NCBI GenBank assembly: GCA_015680685.1
Contig: MNCI01000590.1
Location: forward strand, 1 to 64,000
Direction of reading: 5' to 3'
Length of the DNA stretch: 64,000 nucleotides
Source: Gnetum montanum
Lineage: Eukaryota; Streptophyta; Gnetopsida; Gnetales; Gnetaceae
Translations under genes and position numbers: made by a program
Notes under the pieces: model-generated
Seen by the model: only the letters and a program-made list of their open reading frames with translations
The model's database searches: none
Told to the model about the DNA's origin: nothing
Part shown: positions 46,219-57,445 of the stretch, one piece after another
Position numbering within the stretch: the first letter of the stretch is position 1
Layout of the letters: every line of letters starts with the position of its first letter

Positions 46219-47700
46219 AACTACATGAAGGACTTAGCCATTCCAGTAATTTCTTGATAGATCTCAATCTTGTTCTTGGATATGGTTTTTGTCATCATAT
46301 CTGAATCATTTTCACTTGTGTGAATCTTTTCTAGTTCTAGTTCCTTGGAATTTAATACATCTCATATCCAGTTATTCCTCATGATAATATGCTTTGACCT
46401 TGAATGAAAAGAAGCATTTTTACTAAGATGGATAGTATGTTGACTATTACATTACAAGATATACCTATCTTGCTTACACCTGAGCTCCTATAGGAATTTC
46501 TTTATCCATAGTAATTTCTTGCTAGCTTTAGTAGCTACAATGAACTTTGCTTCCATTTTTTGAAAGTGTAACACATTTCTGAAGCTTTGATTGCCAAGAT
46601 ACAACTCCCCCTTCAAAGGTTATTAGATAACCCAATATGAATTTTCTAGAGTCTACATTTCTAGCCATATCAACATTAGAATAAACCTCTAGTTCAAGCT
46701 TTCAACTTCCAAAACATAGTGAAAGTTTGGAAGTTCCTCAAGGATACCTAAGAATCCATTTAACTATAGCCCAATGCTCTCCTCCTAGATTAAAGAGAAA
46801 TCTACTCATAACACCAATTGCATAAGCAATGTTTGGTCTTGGGCAAACCATAGCATACATCAAAGTTCTTACTACTGAAGCATATGGAATCTTGATCATT
46901 TCTTCCTTCTCCTTTTCTATGGAATGGCACTACTCCTTGCTCAACTTGAAGTGATTAGCAAGTGATGAATTTATTGTTTTATCTTGGTTCATGTGGAACC
47001 TCTCTAGCACTTTCTCAATGTATTTCTCTTGTGATCGTCATACTTTCCTAGAACTTCTATCCTAGTAAATGTTCATACCAAGGATCTGCTTACATGGACT
47101 CAAATCTATCATAGAAAAACATTTGCAAAGATCCTTCTTCAAATTGTTGATCTTCTAGACATCCTTGCCAACAATCAACATATCATCTACATAAAGTAGG
47201 AGGATAAGGAAGTTTCCATCTGCAAATTTTTTCACAAACACACAATGATCTGTAATAGTCTTTTTGTAGTCATGATCTATCATAAAAGACTCAAACTTCT
47301 TGTACCATTCCCAAGGTGCTTGCTTTAATTCATACATACTCTTCTTTAGTCTACACACTATGTTTGCTTTTCATTTGACTTTGAACCCATCTAGTTACTC
47401 CATATAGATCTCTTCCTTCAAATCACCATGGAGAAAGGTAGTCTTCACATCCATTTCCTCAACCTCCAAGTTTAGACTTGTAGCTAAACTCAAAATCATT
47501 CTAACAGATGTCATCTTCACCACTGGTGTAAAGATTTCTTCAAGGTTAATGCCTTACTTTTGATTAAAGCCTTTCACAACTAGCCTCACCTTATACCTTA
47601 TTTCATTGCCATTAGCCTTTAGCCAATACACCCACTTATTCTTCAATGCTTTTCTTCCTTTTGGTAATTCCACTAACTCATATGTTTCATTCTTCTTCAA
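46219..47700 (-). pseudogene. pol: Copia reverse transcriptase and RNase H
   Basis: RT: MTSVRMILSLATSLNLE and EEMDVKTTFLHGDLKEEIYM (about 47600-47410), then the open part 47358-47155 with CRLKKSMYELKQAPWEWYKK and the catalytic LLLYVDDMLIVG. RNase H lies in 46760-46230, heavily broken. These domains would copy the RNA; stops make this copy inactive. Confidence 0.82.
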
Positions 47701-49150
47701 TGACTGCATTTCTGATTACATGGCTTTGATCCACTCCTCGTATTTATCTATCAGAGCCTTGTCATAACTTTCAAGTTCTTCCCCTTTAGTCAACACCACA
47801 TACTCATTAGGGGAATACCTTCTAGAAGGCTAGTTACTTCTTGTTGATCTCCTCAATGGTACTTCAACTGCATCTTGACTTTGTTGTTGACCATCATCTG
47901 TGGAAGCCTAAGTAAATTCTTGTTCATTTCCACTTTGATTCTATGATTTAGGTGAAAGGACAGGATTATGATTCACCTTATCACTTTGCTTTAGTTTCTA
48001 GATCTTCTTATTAATGTCTCTGATAAATTGATCTTCAAAGAATACAATATCTCAGCTTTTAACTATTTTCTTTGTAATATGATCAAATAGTCTATAGCCA
48101 AACTCATCATTTCCATATCCCAAAAATATGCATTCCCTAGTTTTTCCATCCATCTTAGATCTCTCGTCCTTTGGGATGTGCACAAATGCTCTACAAACAA
48201 ACACTTTCAAATGATCATAGAAGACATCATTATTACACTAGACTCTGCTTGGAATATCTCCACCTAGAGGAATTGAGGAAGAAAGATTGATCAGATTAGT
48301 AGTTGTCTTCACCGCTTTTCCCCAAAAGGGTTTGGATAACTTTGTAAGTGATAGCATGCTCCTAGACTTTTCCACAATAGTTTGGTTCATCCTTTCAACT
48401 AGAACATTTAGTTAAGGAATCTTTGAAGGAGTCTTCTGGTGCCAAATACCATGACTCTTGCAATACTCAAAGAATGTTCCCAAGTATTTACCTCTGTTGT
48501 CTATTCTAATACACTGCAACATCTTGCCAGTCTCTCTTTCTACACTTGGATGGAATTGCTTGAACACGTATACCACCTGGTCTTTCATTGTTAAGGTGTA
48601 TATCAACACCTTTCCAACAATAAATGTGACAAAGTAGCATGCCCCATGAAGTGATCTTGTTGGCATAGGACCACAAGTATCAAAATGCACTAGATCTAAA
48701 ACATGCTTACTTCTATGTGGAAGTGACATCTAAAAGGTGACTTTATGCTACTTTCTAGCTAAACAATCTACACAGCTCTTCAAATGTGTGCCTTTCACCT
48801 TCAGAAGTATATTCTTCTTGGCTAGGATATCTAGCCCCTTTTGGCTAATGTGGCCTATCTTTTTATGCCATAGCTCCATTGTCGCTTCATCCTCCACCAC
48901 ATTGATGGTGTCTCTGATGACATGTGTTTCTTTTTTCCTCTAGCTACCACCAAGGAACCCTTGGAGAGTTTTCAATGTCCTTCTTTGAAGTTGTTCTCGT
49001 AGTCATCATTATCCAGTTTCATCACAGATATCAAGTTCAGTCTAATATCTGAAACATGTTTGACATTTCTCATAGTTATTCTGCAACCAATATCTATCCT
49101 TAAGCAAACATCTCCTATGATGATTGCTTTCCTTTAATAATCATTTTCCA
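47701..49150 (-). pseudogene. pol: Copia integrase
   Basis: The open part 48729-48412 has DLVHFDTCGPMPTRSLHGA with the first catalytic Asp and IRIDNRGKYLGTFFEYCKSH with the second. The Glu region follows, then a GKR-like motif tail (about 48330-48000). Frameshifts interrupt both ends. Confidence 0.8.
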
Positions 49151-50153
49151 TCTTTTCTTTACCATAGTCTCCTTGAGTGTAGGATGAAAAGAAGTCTCTT
49201 TTCAATGTCATATGAATAGAAGCACCACTATCAATTACCCAATTTGTTTCCTAGGTTGCCAAATTGATAGTATCAGCATCACTCATGTTTTGAGGATGTA
49301 AGCCTCCTAAAAAAATTAAAGCCTGATCTCCATCATTCTCATTTGGGTGCTATTGTTGCAGCTCCTCTTGCTTCAGCTTTCTGCAATTCTTCTTCATGTG
49401 CCCCTTCTTGCCATAGTGACAACATTCAATCTCCTTTTTGGATTTGGACTTGCTTCTAGCATTTCCATGCTTTTATGGATCTTTGCTTTGGCTCCTTCCC
49501 TAGTTTTTTGTAACCAATGCCTTAGAATTGGAATTTGTAGAGCCCATCGTCTTTCTCCTAATTTCTTCATTTAGGAGATTGCTCTTGATTTGGTTGAACA
49601 ATACAACTCCATTTGGGGCTAAGTTTGTTATCAACATTCTGAGTGTCTCCCAACTTTGTGGTAAGGAATCAAGAATTACCAAACCCTGTAATTCTTTGTC
49701 AAAGTTGATTTTCAAATTTGCAAGTTGATTCATAATACCCTACATCTCATGGAGATGGTCATATATGGAAGTACCTTCTTTGTACTTGGTTTTCATCAAT
49801 TTTGTTATCAAATACATTTTATTTCCTCTCATCTTTCTAACATACATATCCTCTAGCTTATCCAATAGACTTTTGGCAGATTTTTGTGCGGAGACAACAT
49901 GATAAACATTATCATCCATCCAATGATGAACATACCCTACAACTTGCCTATCCAACATTTGCCACTCCTCATCATCCATTGTTGCTAGTTTTTTACCAAT
50001 GATAGGAGCATAAAATTTTTTACAATATAAAAGGTCTTCCATTTTCCCCTTCCATAACTGATAATTTTCAAAATTAAAATAAACCATTCTACCAATATTT
50101 ATATCCATACTACTGACTCCACTATTGTTGCTAGTGTTTGCCATAACACACAA
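49151..50153 (-). pseudogene. gag: Copia gag and protease
   Basis: Gag begins MANTSNNSGVSSMDINIGRM near 50141; the 137-codon open part (50153-49740) has FENYQLWKGKMEDLLYCKKF and then SLLDKLEDMYVRKMRGNKMY, typical of copia gag (UBN2-like). The second part (49733-49500) has LQGLVILDSLPQSWETLRML. A knuckle CCHYGKKGHMKKNC at about 49425-49380 has Tyr in place of the second Cys. Protease WVIDSGASIHM lies at about 49245-49213 with an intact Asp-Ser-Gly. Confidence 0.85.
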
Positions 50154-50220
50154 AAATACTCAACAAATTTTGCAGCAAATTCCATGTGCTACAATGCCAT
50201 TTTGCTGTTTGTGATCTCCA

Positions 50221-50239
50221 ACCTAGCACTTCAATGCCA
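50221..50239 (-). other. Copia primer binding site (degenerate tRNA-Met type)
   Basis: On the minus strand TGGCATTGAAGTGCTAGGT, resembling TGGTATCAGAGCCAGGT with transitions and small changes, lies at the expected place between LTR and gag. Confidence 0.55.
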
Positions 50240-50900
50240 GTTATTGGGAAAAAAAGGGAACACCACAAACTAGCTTATGCAGTATTTTCCCACTTGTGTG
50301 TTAAAATCAAGATATAAACTAATAGAGTAGATAGTAGAAGTAAAGTGCAAAATAATAGCATGCAATAACATAAAGATTTTTGTGGTTCACCACTGGCCAA
50401 ACTCTAAATAAATATTCTACTACTACTAAATGGTAAGAATACAAAATGTCTCTCTAGTCAATTATTAGAGGTATACAAAATTGACACACACCTTCATGAA
50501 TAATATTCTTGGAATAACAACGAGAAACCCAAGCTCACAAGACTTATTTGTGTGTGTCTCCCTCCTTTGGCCTCTCTCTCTTTGGCCTTTGGGTTCTCAT
50601 TTGCCCTTGCACCCATTTGCCATTTCTGTTGGACTTACACGCAAGAGAAACCTTCACCCCAAGCAGAGTGTAAAAGGAAGAGAAGGAAGAATGTCGCATT
50701 CAAACAAGATTCCAAGATTCACAAATAAGTCCAAGTTTGTTTGTTTTAAATCCTCCTCGATTTGCTCTCTTGACTCAAAGGCATGGATGCCAAATATCTC
50801 TTACACAAGGCGATTGCGATGCTCCAATTAATGCTTCAGATCCTCCTAGCAGTTACTTTACAAGTACCACCTATTCAAATATTGCATCTCATCATTTCTC
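50240..50900 (-). repeat. Copia 5' LTR (limits approximate)
   Basis: Inferred from position next to the PBS and from a GAACCACAAAAATCTTTATG block (about 50370-50390) of the kind seen near the end of plant copia LTRs. The outer limit near 50897 (TGATGAGATG on the minus strand) is a guess. Confidence 0.5.
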
Positions 50901-51655
50901 TCCAAGAATGCCACCTAATTAAATAAAATAAAACAGAATTTGGTGCACTGATGATTAACCCCCAAAAAATCCCTACCCTTGGCACTATTCTCTTGACCTA
51001 AAACACCGGAGTTGAGGCCCACAAGCAGGCGATGTTGTTCACAAGTCACGTCAAGTTTCTTAAGAGCGGAACTTGCTTCTAATACGACGCAAGCAATGAA
51101 ATCATTCCACCGAAAGACGTTGCCAACAAGACAGACGGCTTTCACGAATAAGAGAAGATAAGCATGCCCTTTTACGGCAGATGGGCGGCTGCGAAAAAGC
51201 CAAGCCATGTATCATAACCGGGTCTGCACCACCTTCATCCTGAATTAAAAAACTTTAATTCCGTTCCGTGCGGTGCGGCCGCAACGTCGTGCAGTGCGTG
51301 AAACTTCATTCCGTGTTGGCCAGAATGACAATAATACTGCTGCATGTCTGCACCACCTTTTGACTCTACTCCATTTCGTGCATGTTGGTCAGTGGAAGAT
51401 CCCTGAAACCCGTAACATCATTATTAGCTTTCTGTTTCATAATTTAATGCTCGAAAATGAAATCCTCCCGTGCTCTATGACAACGAGATAAAGTTAAAAC
51501 TTAAATTTTATTTTTCTAATTAAAATCGTTGAGTCCGGTGAATGCACTAACTAAAAGAAGCATTTTATTAATATTTAAATTTTAAGAATTAGAAATATAT
51601 TGGCCCATCATAACAAGAAATCACATTTTCTGTCGTGCATGGCGGTCACTGGTCC
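50901..51655. other. CpG-rich island without recognised TE sequence
   Basis: Lies between the copia 5' LTR and the broken end of element F. By manual count 51001-51420 has about 25 CpG dinucleotides, clearly more than the nearby transposon interiors. CACCACCTT and CATTCCGTG repeat locally. No retroelement motif was found. It could be original host sequence, a captured gene fragment or an unrecognised element. Confidence 0.5.
50915..51208 (-). CDS. Unrecognised 97-codon ORF in the CpG-rich island
   Basis: Starts MAWLFRSRPSAVKGHAYLLL and includes RWNDFIACVVLEASSALKKL. It has a slightly hydrophobic N-terminal part and ordinary amino-acid composition without low complexity. A GT (minus strand GCCAAGG/GTAGGG, about 50978-50990) could be a splice donor, making this a possible first exon. 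I do not recognise the family. It may be a gene fragment or a chance ORF. Confidence 0.25.
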   Translation of the reverse strand: MAWLFRSRPSAVKGHAYLLLFVKAVCLVGNVFRWNDFIACVVLEASSALKKLDVTCEQHRLLVGLNSGVLGQENSAKGRDFLGVNHQCTKFCFILFN

Positions 51656-51829
51656 GATAAATAGAACTTTTAATTCAAGGGGCTCTTCCTTGAAATTTTT
51701 AAAAATTTCCAACTCTCCTCAATAGTTATCATCATTTGCATTAACAAAGAGTTGGTAATGAACTTGCTCTAGTTCATCCATGCCTATGACATATGCGCAT
51801 GTCAGGTTCTGAGTAGGTTCCATGCAAAG

Positions 51830-52450
51830 TGTGCTACTTTTAGAATCAGCAATTAGCCACTAGGTGCCCTCTTGTTTTATGGCTATTACATATAGACACA
51901 TTTGAATATCTACTTCAAGTGCACACTACCTATATGTAGAAATGGATGCTTGTTTAATGGACTAGATTTTCTACATGCAATTGCACCCTATATTGCTATA
52001 CACAATGCATGGAACTCACTTCTTCTGAATCTTTTTGAAAGCATTTTCCTTAGATAACTCCAAGGAAAGATCTCTAATGTCCATTCTTCCATCAACAATG
52101 CTTAGCCATGCCCTTTCCATGATAATAGGGAAGTCCCCTTTACATTTCTCCACCTTGATTACTAGTAAATTAGTAAGATAAGATCACCCATAGATAGTGG
52201 TCACAATGTCTTCCACTAATCCCAATGGAATAGTAATGAACTGGTCTACCAATTCCAAGTAGATGTTGCTCTTATTAAGGGGTGATAGGTTCTAGATAAT
52301 ATACATCTCATAAGAAATCAAGTTCACACCCAAACCTAAATCAAGAAGATCTTTACATGGTTCATTCCCAGTAATCTATAAGTAAATAAGAGGACTCCTA
52401 GGATCAGCTAATTTCTTGTGAAGGTTTCCAACCTAGATCTAATCAAATAC
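51830..52450 (-). pseudogene. pol: Element F aspartic protease
   Basis: Active-site loop reads LLDLGLGVNLIS (about 52347-52312), with Leu for Ser as in element A. The second half has FPIIMERAWLSIVDGRMDI (about 52135-52075). Stops are present. Confidence 0.78.
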
Positions 52451-54993
52451 GACATGAGTGAGCATAAGAGTATAGATCCTAGGTTACATTTGGTTTGAAT
52501 GGGACTCAAAGGAATTAGATGTAGAGGAAGATGGAGAAGCAATGTTGCCAACCGCATGTGTATGTAAGAGCTTAGGTGGACTACTGGATCAAAAAAGGAT
52601 CGTTTCCCTATTCTAGTGTTTGAACCACTCGATTGAGGAATTGGTTGTAGATTAATGACCCTAGTAGCATTATGTTGTTTTGGTTGGGTTGGAAATTCAC
52701 CTTGCATAGATGGATCAGGTGGTAGTTGTGTTGAGGGTGGAGGAATAGATGCAAGAAAAAGAGGAGGATAAGGATAAAAAGTGGTATCCCTCAAATGTGG
52801 AGAATGAGTTCAATAATATTTGAAAGAGTAGTAGTGATGTTGGAAAGTAGAAACCTGACTAGAAGAGTCATGTGGAGATAGGGGTTGTTGAACATAATAC
52901 CCATATGAATCAGGTTATCAGTAAGGGTATTGCGACCTTGGTGATGGTAGTGCCCATGATTATGGTTGCTACCACTATTGATACTACTCATATGGTTGTC
53001 GTGGAGTTTTACTTGGATAATACTACTGTTGCTAATGGAACTACCTAGGATTTCCTTGAGGATTAGATAATTTTCTAAGTGTTTTCCTTCTTACTATTCA
53101 TGGATTTAGAGCATACATCCCAGACTCTTGTAAGTGTAAAACAATGGGGTAACATCCTTTAAGATGTTTATATTGGTAGATGTCACACCCACCGTCATCA
53201 TTTGATTCAGTCTTTGCAACTTCTTCTACTGCAACAATCTTGCCCTTACCCCTTTAATTGGCATGTTTAGCTTCTTTTTGCCTCTTGCAATCATGATTAC
53301 TACCTTGTTCTTTGAACTCTTTAGAAATTTTCAAGACAATTTGAAATTGGCTATTCATGGAGTCCCATAGCTAATCTACCTTAGCCTAAATTTCAGAGGT
53401 TTATTTTTGAATCTGTAAGGTCTTATGGTTCACCACCTTATTAAATGATGATTCCTCCTCATTGTCACAAAATTGAACCTTCCTCTTACAAATGGAAGGA
53501 TCATGGTTGTATTCTTTTGCACTTTCATGTTTCCTCAACTCTTCTTCTTCTTTTGCTACCTACTCAATCAATCATTGAATCTTATGAGCTCTTAATTCTA
53601 ACAATTTCCCTTGGGCACAGATGCCAAGAGTTCTCTTTGTTTTTTATCAGAGCCCATCTATGATGTGACAAAGTTGTTTCAGTTGAGAATAACCATGGCT
53701 AGGATATCTGTGTAATAGAGAATAGTATCAACCCATGGTGGCATCCAAGGATTCATGTGTCCCTTGTTTCCATCTTTGGATTTTGCCTCCTCAAGTTGGA
53801 GACTTGGGAGTATATCTAATATTTGTCATTGAATAGTTCAAGCATTGTACTCCACCATCTGATGGATTCTAGTTCTAAGGACTAGTACTAGCTTCCTGCT
53901 TCTTTAATGAGTATCCTAGGGAACAACTTAAGCTTTTGTTACTCATTTTCAATATTTTGCAAGGCACAAACATCATGGAAAGGTTGAAGATGATTTTGTA
54001 AATTTTACTTATATCCCCCTTCAAACCTAGGAATATTGTTCATGTCGAGCCTCTTGATTCGACTATCCTTAATGTGTGTTGTAGGAATTCTCACTACCTC
54101 TATAATGTTTAGCATGCTTTGGGTAGCAAGAAAAGGCTCATCAAGGCCATAATTTTGGTGCCTATGATGCCCTCTACTAACCTTTCATTCATGGTGGTAG
54201 GTCTCTCTTGAACACCCATGCCTTAGGTCTTGAGTTGGCCAATGGTCCCTACAATCATCTTGGTCCCATTGGTTACCTCCATCATGATTACACCCCCTAC
54301 AATTGCATTCAGAGCTAGAAGAGGAAGATGATGATAATGAAGGTGAAGAGGAAGAAGGACTATCACCATCATAATGCTTGCTACACCCTCTTTAATGATC
54401 ATGGTCATGATCATGATCATGTTTCTTATCTGCATCTTTGCCATGGTAATCCTCCTTGGATCCTCCTTTCTCGTTGGATCCATTTTTTCCCAAAACTTGA
54501 ATTATGGATCATGGACTGTAAGTTTTGATTTTGACCTCTTCACTAAAGTCAAAGAGAGAAGCTTCATCGAATGGAAAATCCTAGAGAAGGGTTCTCCATC
54601 ATCTTTGTGGTACGTAAGATATGGAAAATCATTAAACCATTTTTCCTTTGCAGATTTGTAGTGCTACTCTAGTTGTCAATCCCTTAGATGTTGTGCCTCA
54701 ATGGGATGATAATCCCTGGCATCACTATCCTACACAACATACTTAGCATGAAGTCCCTAGAGACCCAAACGTATAAGAGTTTTTTGGATCATCATAGGCA
54801 TAGATCAATTAAGTGGCAACAAAATGTTTCCCTTCATGTCTTGTCATAGTAGCAGTTCATCATGGTGTAGGATGAAGGTGAAATTAGGTACATACTCATC
54901 AAGATGAGCATATATTACTCTATATTGTTGGGGCATCTATTGATGTACTCCATTAGATTTAGGCAAAGAATCATTCCTGTGAGACGAAGACAT
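52451..54993 (-). pseudogene. gag: Element F gag
   Basis: ATG at 54993-54991 begins MSSSHRNDSLPKSNG. The head has YAHLDEYVPNFTFILHHDEL (about 54910-54850). A His/Asp/Arg-rich part (54480-54230) includes an ATCATG microsatellite (54400-54421). The gag core is at about 54050-53600 and the motif CDIYQYKHLKGCYP at about 53190-53150. The Pro-rich tail is open at 52794-52408. Several stops break it. Confidence 0.83.
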
Positions 54994-55135
54994 CTTGTGT
55001 TAGAAAATAAAAAATGTAGTGTGCTTCTTAACATTATTGTAGTTATTTTAATGTATGATATGACTCTAGGGTCATTCCAACAATCGTGAATAATTTTCAC
55101 TAAGTTCTAAATAGTGCATGTAACAAACAAAAGGT

Positions 55136-55152
55136 CCCTGGCAATGGTGCCA
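55136..55152 (-). other. Element F primer binding site (tRNA-Asp type)
   Basis: On the minus strand TGGCACCATTGCCAGGG; 14 of 17 match, the three differences all G-to-A. Confidence 0.85.
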
Positions 55153-55153
55153 A

Positions 55154-56017
55154 TGATGAGCAGCAAGGTACCCCTACATCCAACATATGAATCACAAGCA
55201 TTCATGTGTGATCCAATCAAATTTCACAAACCTTAAATTCTTAAGTACATTCGTTCTAAGATGTGAAATCTAATTGTGACAATCGTTGTCTTCTTGACTA
55301 TACTTGTGGAGCTTAATTGTATGGTTAAGTATAATTGAGGCACATGATTTTCATTATTTTATATTTTATTTGTCTACGATTAATAACAGGTTGAAACTTG
55401 ATTTATGAACCAATTTAATTAATGTAATTATTGATCAATAACTAACTATCCTAACACAATTATCCTATCCTACTTTTTATGCACATCCTAAACACATATA
55501 ATGCTACTAGGTTATCAAACATTAAGCATTGCTAGGATTACCAAGAGTCATATGCACACTTAGAGTGGTACTTATGTGCTTAATTAACTTCTATTTAATC
55601 AAACTAGCTTACTTTAGCTTAATTACTTAGGAGCATTAGAGGAAATTTCATAAACATTAAATGAATGAATAAAATATTTAAGCTAGCCATGGTGTTACAA
55701 GGTTTGATCAGAAAGCTCATCTTTATTGTTGCACACACTGCCATGCTCAAGTACAATAGTGCTCAAATAAAGATCTGTATACTTAATGACTCCTACTATG
55801 GGCACCTTAAAAAATATTCTAACTCTAGAAAAAATAAATTGTAAGAGCTATTCTATGCTATGAAAAAAAATATATGGAAACCATGTGCCCAAGTGCTATA
55901 TTTATAAGCTAGCACATACCCCACAATATCAAATATCCAACATCGCATCTTGGGGCCTGATATCGAATACCTAACATTGCAACTTTGATATCGTATATCC
56001 AATATCGGAGCACTACA
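55154..56017 (-). repeat. Element F 5' LTR (about 864 bp)
   Basis: Inner end TGATGAGCAGC, outer end GCACTACA on the plus strand. TATA (CTTATAAATATAG on minus, about 55899-55911). Upstream are ATATC-containing repeats, including two GATATC, between 55920 and 56010, a diverged form of the array in the other LTRs. Confidence 0.8.
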
Positions 56018-56247
56018 AAATATGATTCATTAGTATTATAAGGATTAGGTTGTCGATATGGATACTATTGATGTGGTAGTCGCATGGCCCATGATTGATG
56101 CTATTACCACTATTGATAATATTTCTCCTACAATTACAGTAAAGGTCCACTAGGATAATACATTGGTTGAAGATTTTGGTAGTAGCTATGTTGAGAATAA
56201 GGTAACCATTTGGGCATTTATTTTTAAACAAATTTCGTGTTAAGTGT
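56018..56247 (-). pseudogene. gag: Element G gag fragment, C-terminal part
   Basis: The minus strand reads NPNGYLI-like and NSGNSINHGPCDYHINSIHI, the His/Asn-rich gag tail also seen in B and F (NSGSNHNHGHYHHQGRN in F). It is continuous with 63602-64000 once element E is removed. Confidence 0.7.
56243..56247. repeat. Target site duplication of element E, left copy (AGTGT)
   Basis: AGTGT is repeated exactly at 63602-63606. Confidence 0.93.
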
Positions 56248-56257
56248 TGATGGGACG

Positions 56258-56385
56258 CGATATCGCATGGGCCGCGATATCGTGTACGCGATATCACATC
56301 CACCGTGATATCGCATCCCATGCGATATCGCGTACACGATATCGCGTCCTACCCTGCGATATCACGTATGCGATATCACGTCCCG
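56258..56385 (+). promoter_or_regulatory. GATATC palindrome array (element E 5' LTR)
   Basis: Eight GATATC cores, most extended to GCGATATCGC or CACGATATCGCG, end about 15 bases before the TATA box. The 3' LTR has five. Confidence 0.62.
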
Positions 56386-56647
56386 CTATCATATCTATAA
56401 ATAAGAGGTGGCACTCCCTTCATTTCTCATCCTAGGCTAGAAGTAGCGAAGCTCTGGTGGATTGATCACCCCAGAGATAGAATATTTTCCATGTACCCAC
56501 AATAAGAGTCCCCCAAGTGAACGGATCTTTATTCGAGCAGCTTTGTACCTGAACACAAGTTGTGTACAACAATAAAGATGAGCTTTGTGGATAAACCTTG
56601 TAGTACATGGATAGGTTTTATTATTTGTTATTTATTACCTGTTGTTA

Positions 56648-56900
56648 GTGCGGTACGAGTACGACTTGATTACGAGCATCTACGGATGTGTACGGCTAGG
56701 CAAGGAATCGGCTACTCGTCGCAACGCAGTATGAGTACGACTTGATTACGAGCATTGACGAATGTGTACGACTAATCAAGGAATTAGCTACTCATCGCGA
56801 TTAGGCTAGATCGTGGGATAAGTACGACTTGGCTACGAGCACCTATGGGTATGTATAGCTAGTTAAGGAATCGGCTGCTTATCACACTTAGGCTAGTTAG
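56648..56900 (+). repeat. Tandem LTR unit, three copies (element E 5' LTR)
   Basis: Units of about 77-88 bases starting near 56648, 56725 and 56813, each with GTACGACTTG, a CTACGAGCAY-type core and AAGGAATCGGCT. A matching triplet lies in the 3' LTR at about 62942-63197. Confidence 0.85.
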
Positions 56901-57307
56901 GTGCCTTAGTACAACCACTTTGAGCACGTGCGTTACATGTGGTGATCCCTGTAACGATTAGTGTTTGGTAGCCACAGTTTCATAGTTCAAGGTGTGTACG
57001 GTAAGTGGGAACAGATGCTAATGCTAGTTAATTTAGACTTAGGTCCTTAGTTAGAGTTAGGTAGCTTTCTCAACCCTTCACCCTCATAGCTTAGGAGAAA
57101 AACCATAAAAGATCAAAAAAATCATATACCTCGGACTTACTTAACCATACACCATGACAACAACAAGTAAGTCTAGGAAGACAACGAATGATTAACCCCA
57201 AGTGTTCCATGGGGTGTTTAGGCATTTAGTCTGCGGAGTTCGACCGGATCGCACGTGTTATGCTCGTTTCGTATGGTTGAGTGTAGATGTACCTCGCCAC
57301 TCATCAT

Positions 57308-57324
57308 TGGTGCCGTTGTTGGGG
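57308..57324 (+). other. Element E primer binding site (tRNA-Asp type)
   Basis: TGGTGCCGTTGTTGGGG; 14 of 17 match, the three differences all C-to-T. Confidence 0.88.
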
Positions 57325-57445
57325 ACTAAGTGTTTGTATGCCAAATGAACATAAGGGATATCACTCACATCATTGTGATCCTTAACGAACCTTCGGGTTA
57401 ATCAAATAAAAATTATATAATGGTGAATTTAGCACACTGATAAAA

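Larger units (their letters stand above)
46054..50900 (-). mobile_element. Ty1/copia element (Tork-like), minus strand
   Basis: In order from the right: probable 5' LTR, degenerate tRNA-Met-type PBS, gag with CCHC-type knuckle, protease DSG, integrase, RT with YVDD, RNase H, PPT and a short remnant of the 3' LTR. The PR-IN-RT order marks it as copia. RT motifs suggest the Tork group (inference). The LTRs do not visibly match each other, so the 3' LTR is truncated or one end was replaced. No target duplication was found. Confidence 0.82.
51656..56017 (-). mobile_element. Element F: truncated 5' half of a B-like element
   Basis: LTR (55154-56017), PBS, gag and protease on the minus strand, then an abrupt end at about 51656 in the PR-RT linker (equivalent to about 41755 in B). 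RT, integrase, aORF and 3' LTR are missing. The outer LTR end adjoins gag of element G. No target duplication can be checked because the other end is lost. Confidence 0.85.
56248..57306 (+). repeat. Element E 5' LTR (1059 bp)
   Basis: TGATGGGACG to CACTCATCA. Eight GATATC cores, TATA TCTATAAATAAGAGG (about 56392-56406), and three tandem units with GAGTACGACTTG. Confidence 0.93.

Noticed and set aside
54328-54661. Met/Ile-rich plus ORFs near 54.4 kb
   Set aside because: They are antisense to the His/Asp-rich part of the F gag and its ATCATG microsatellite.
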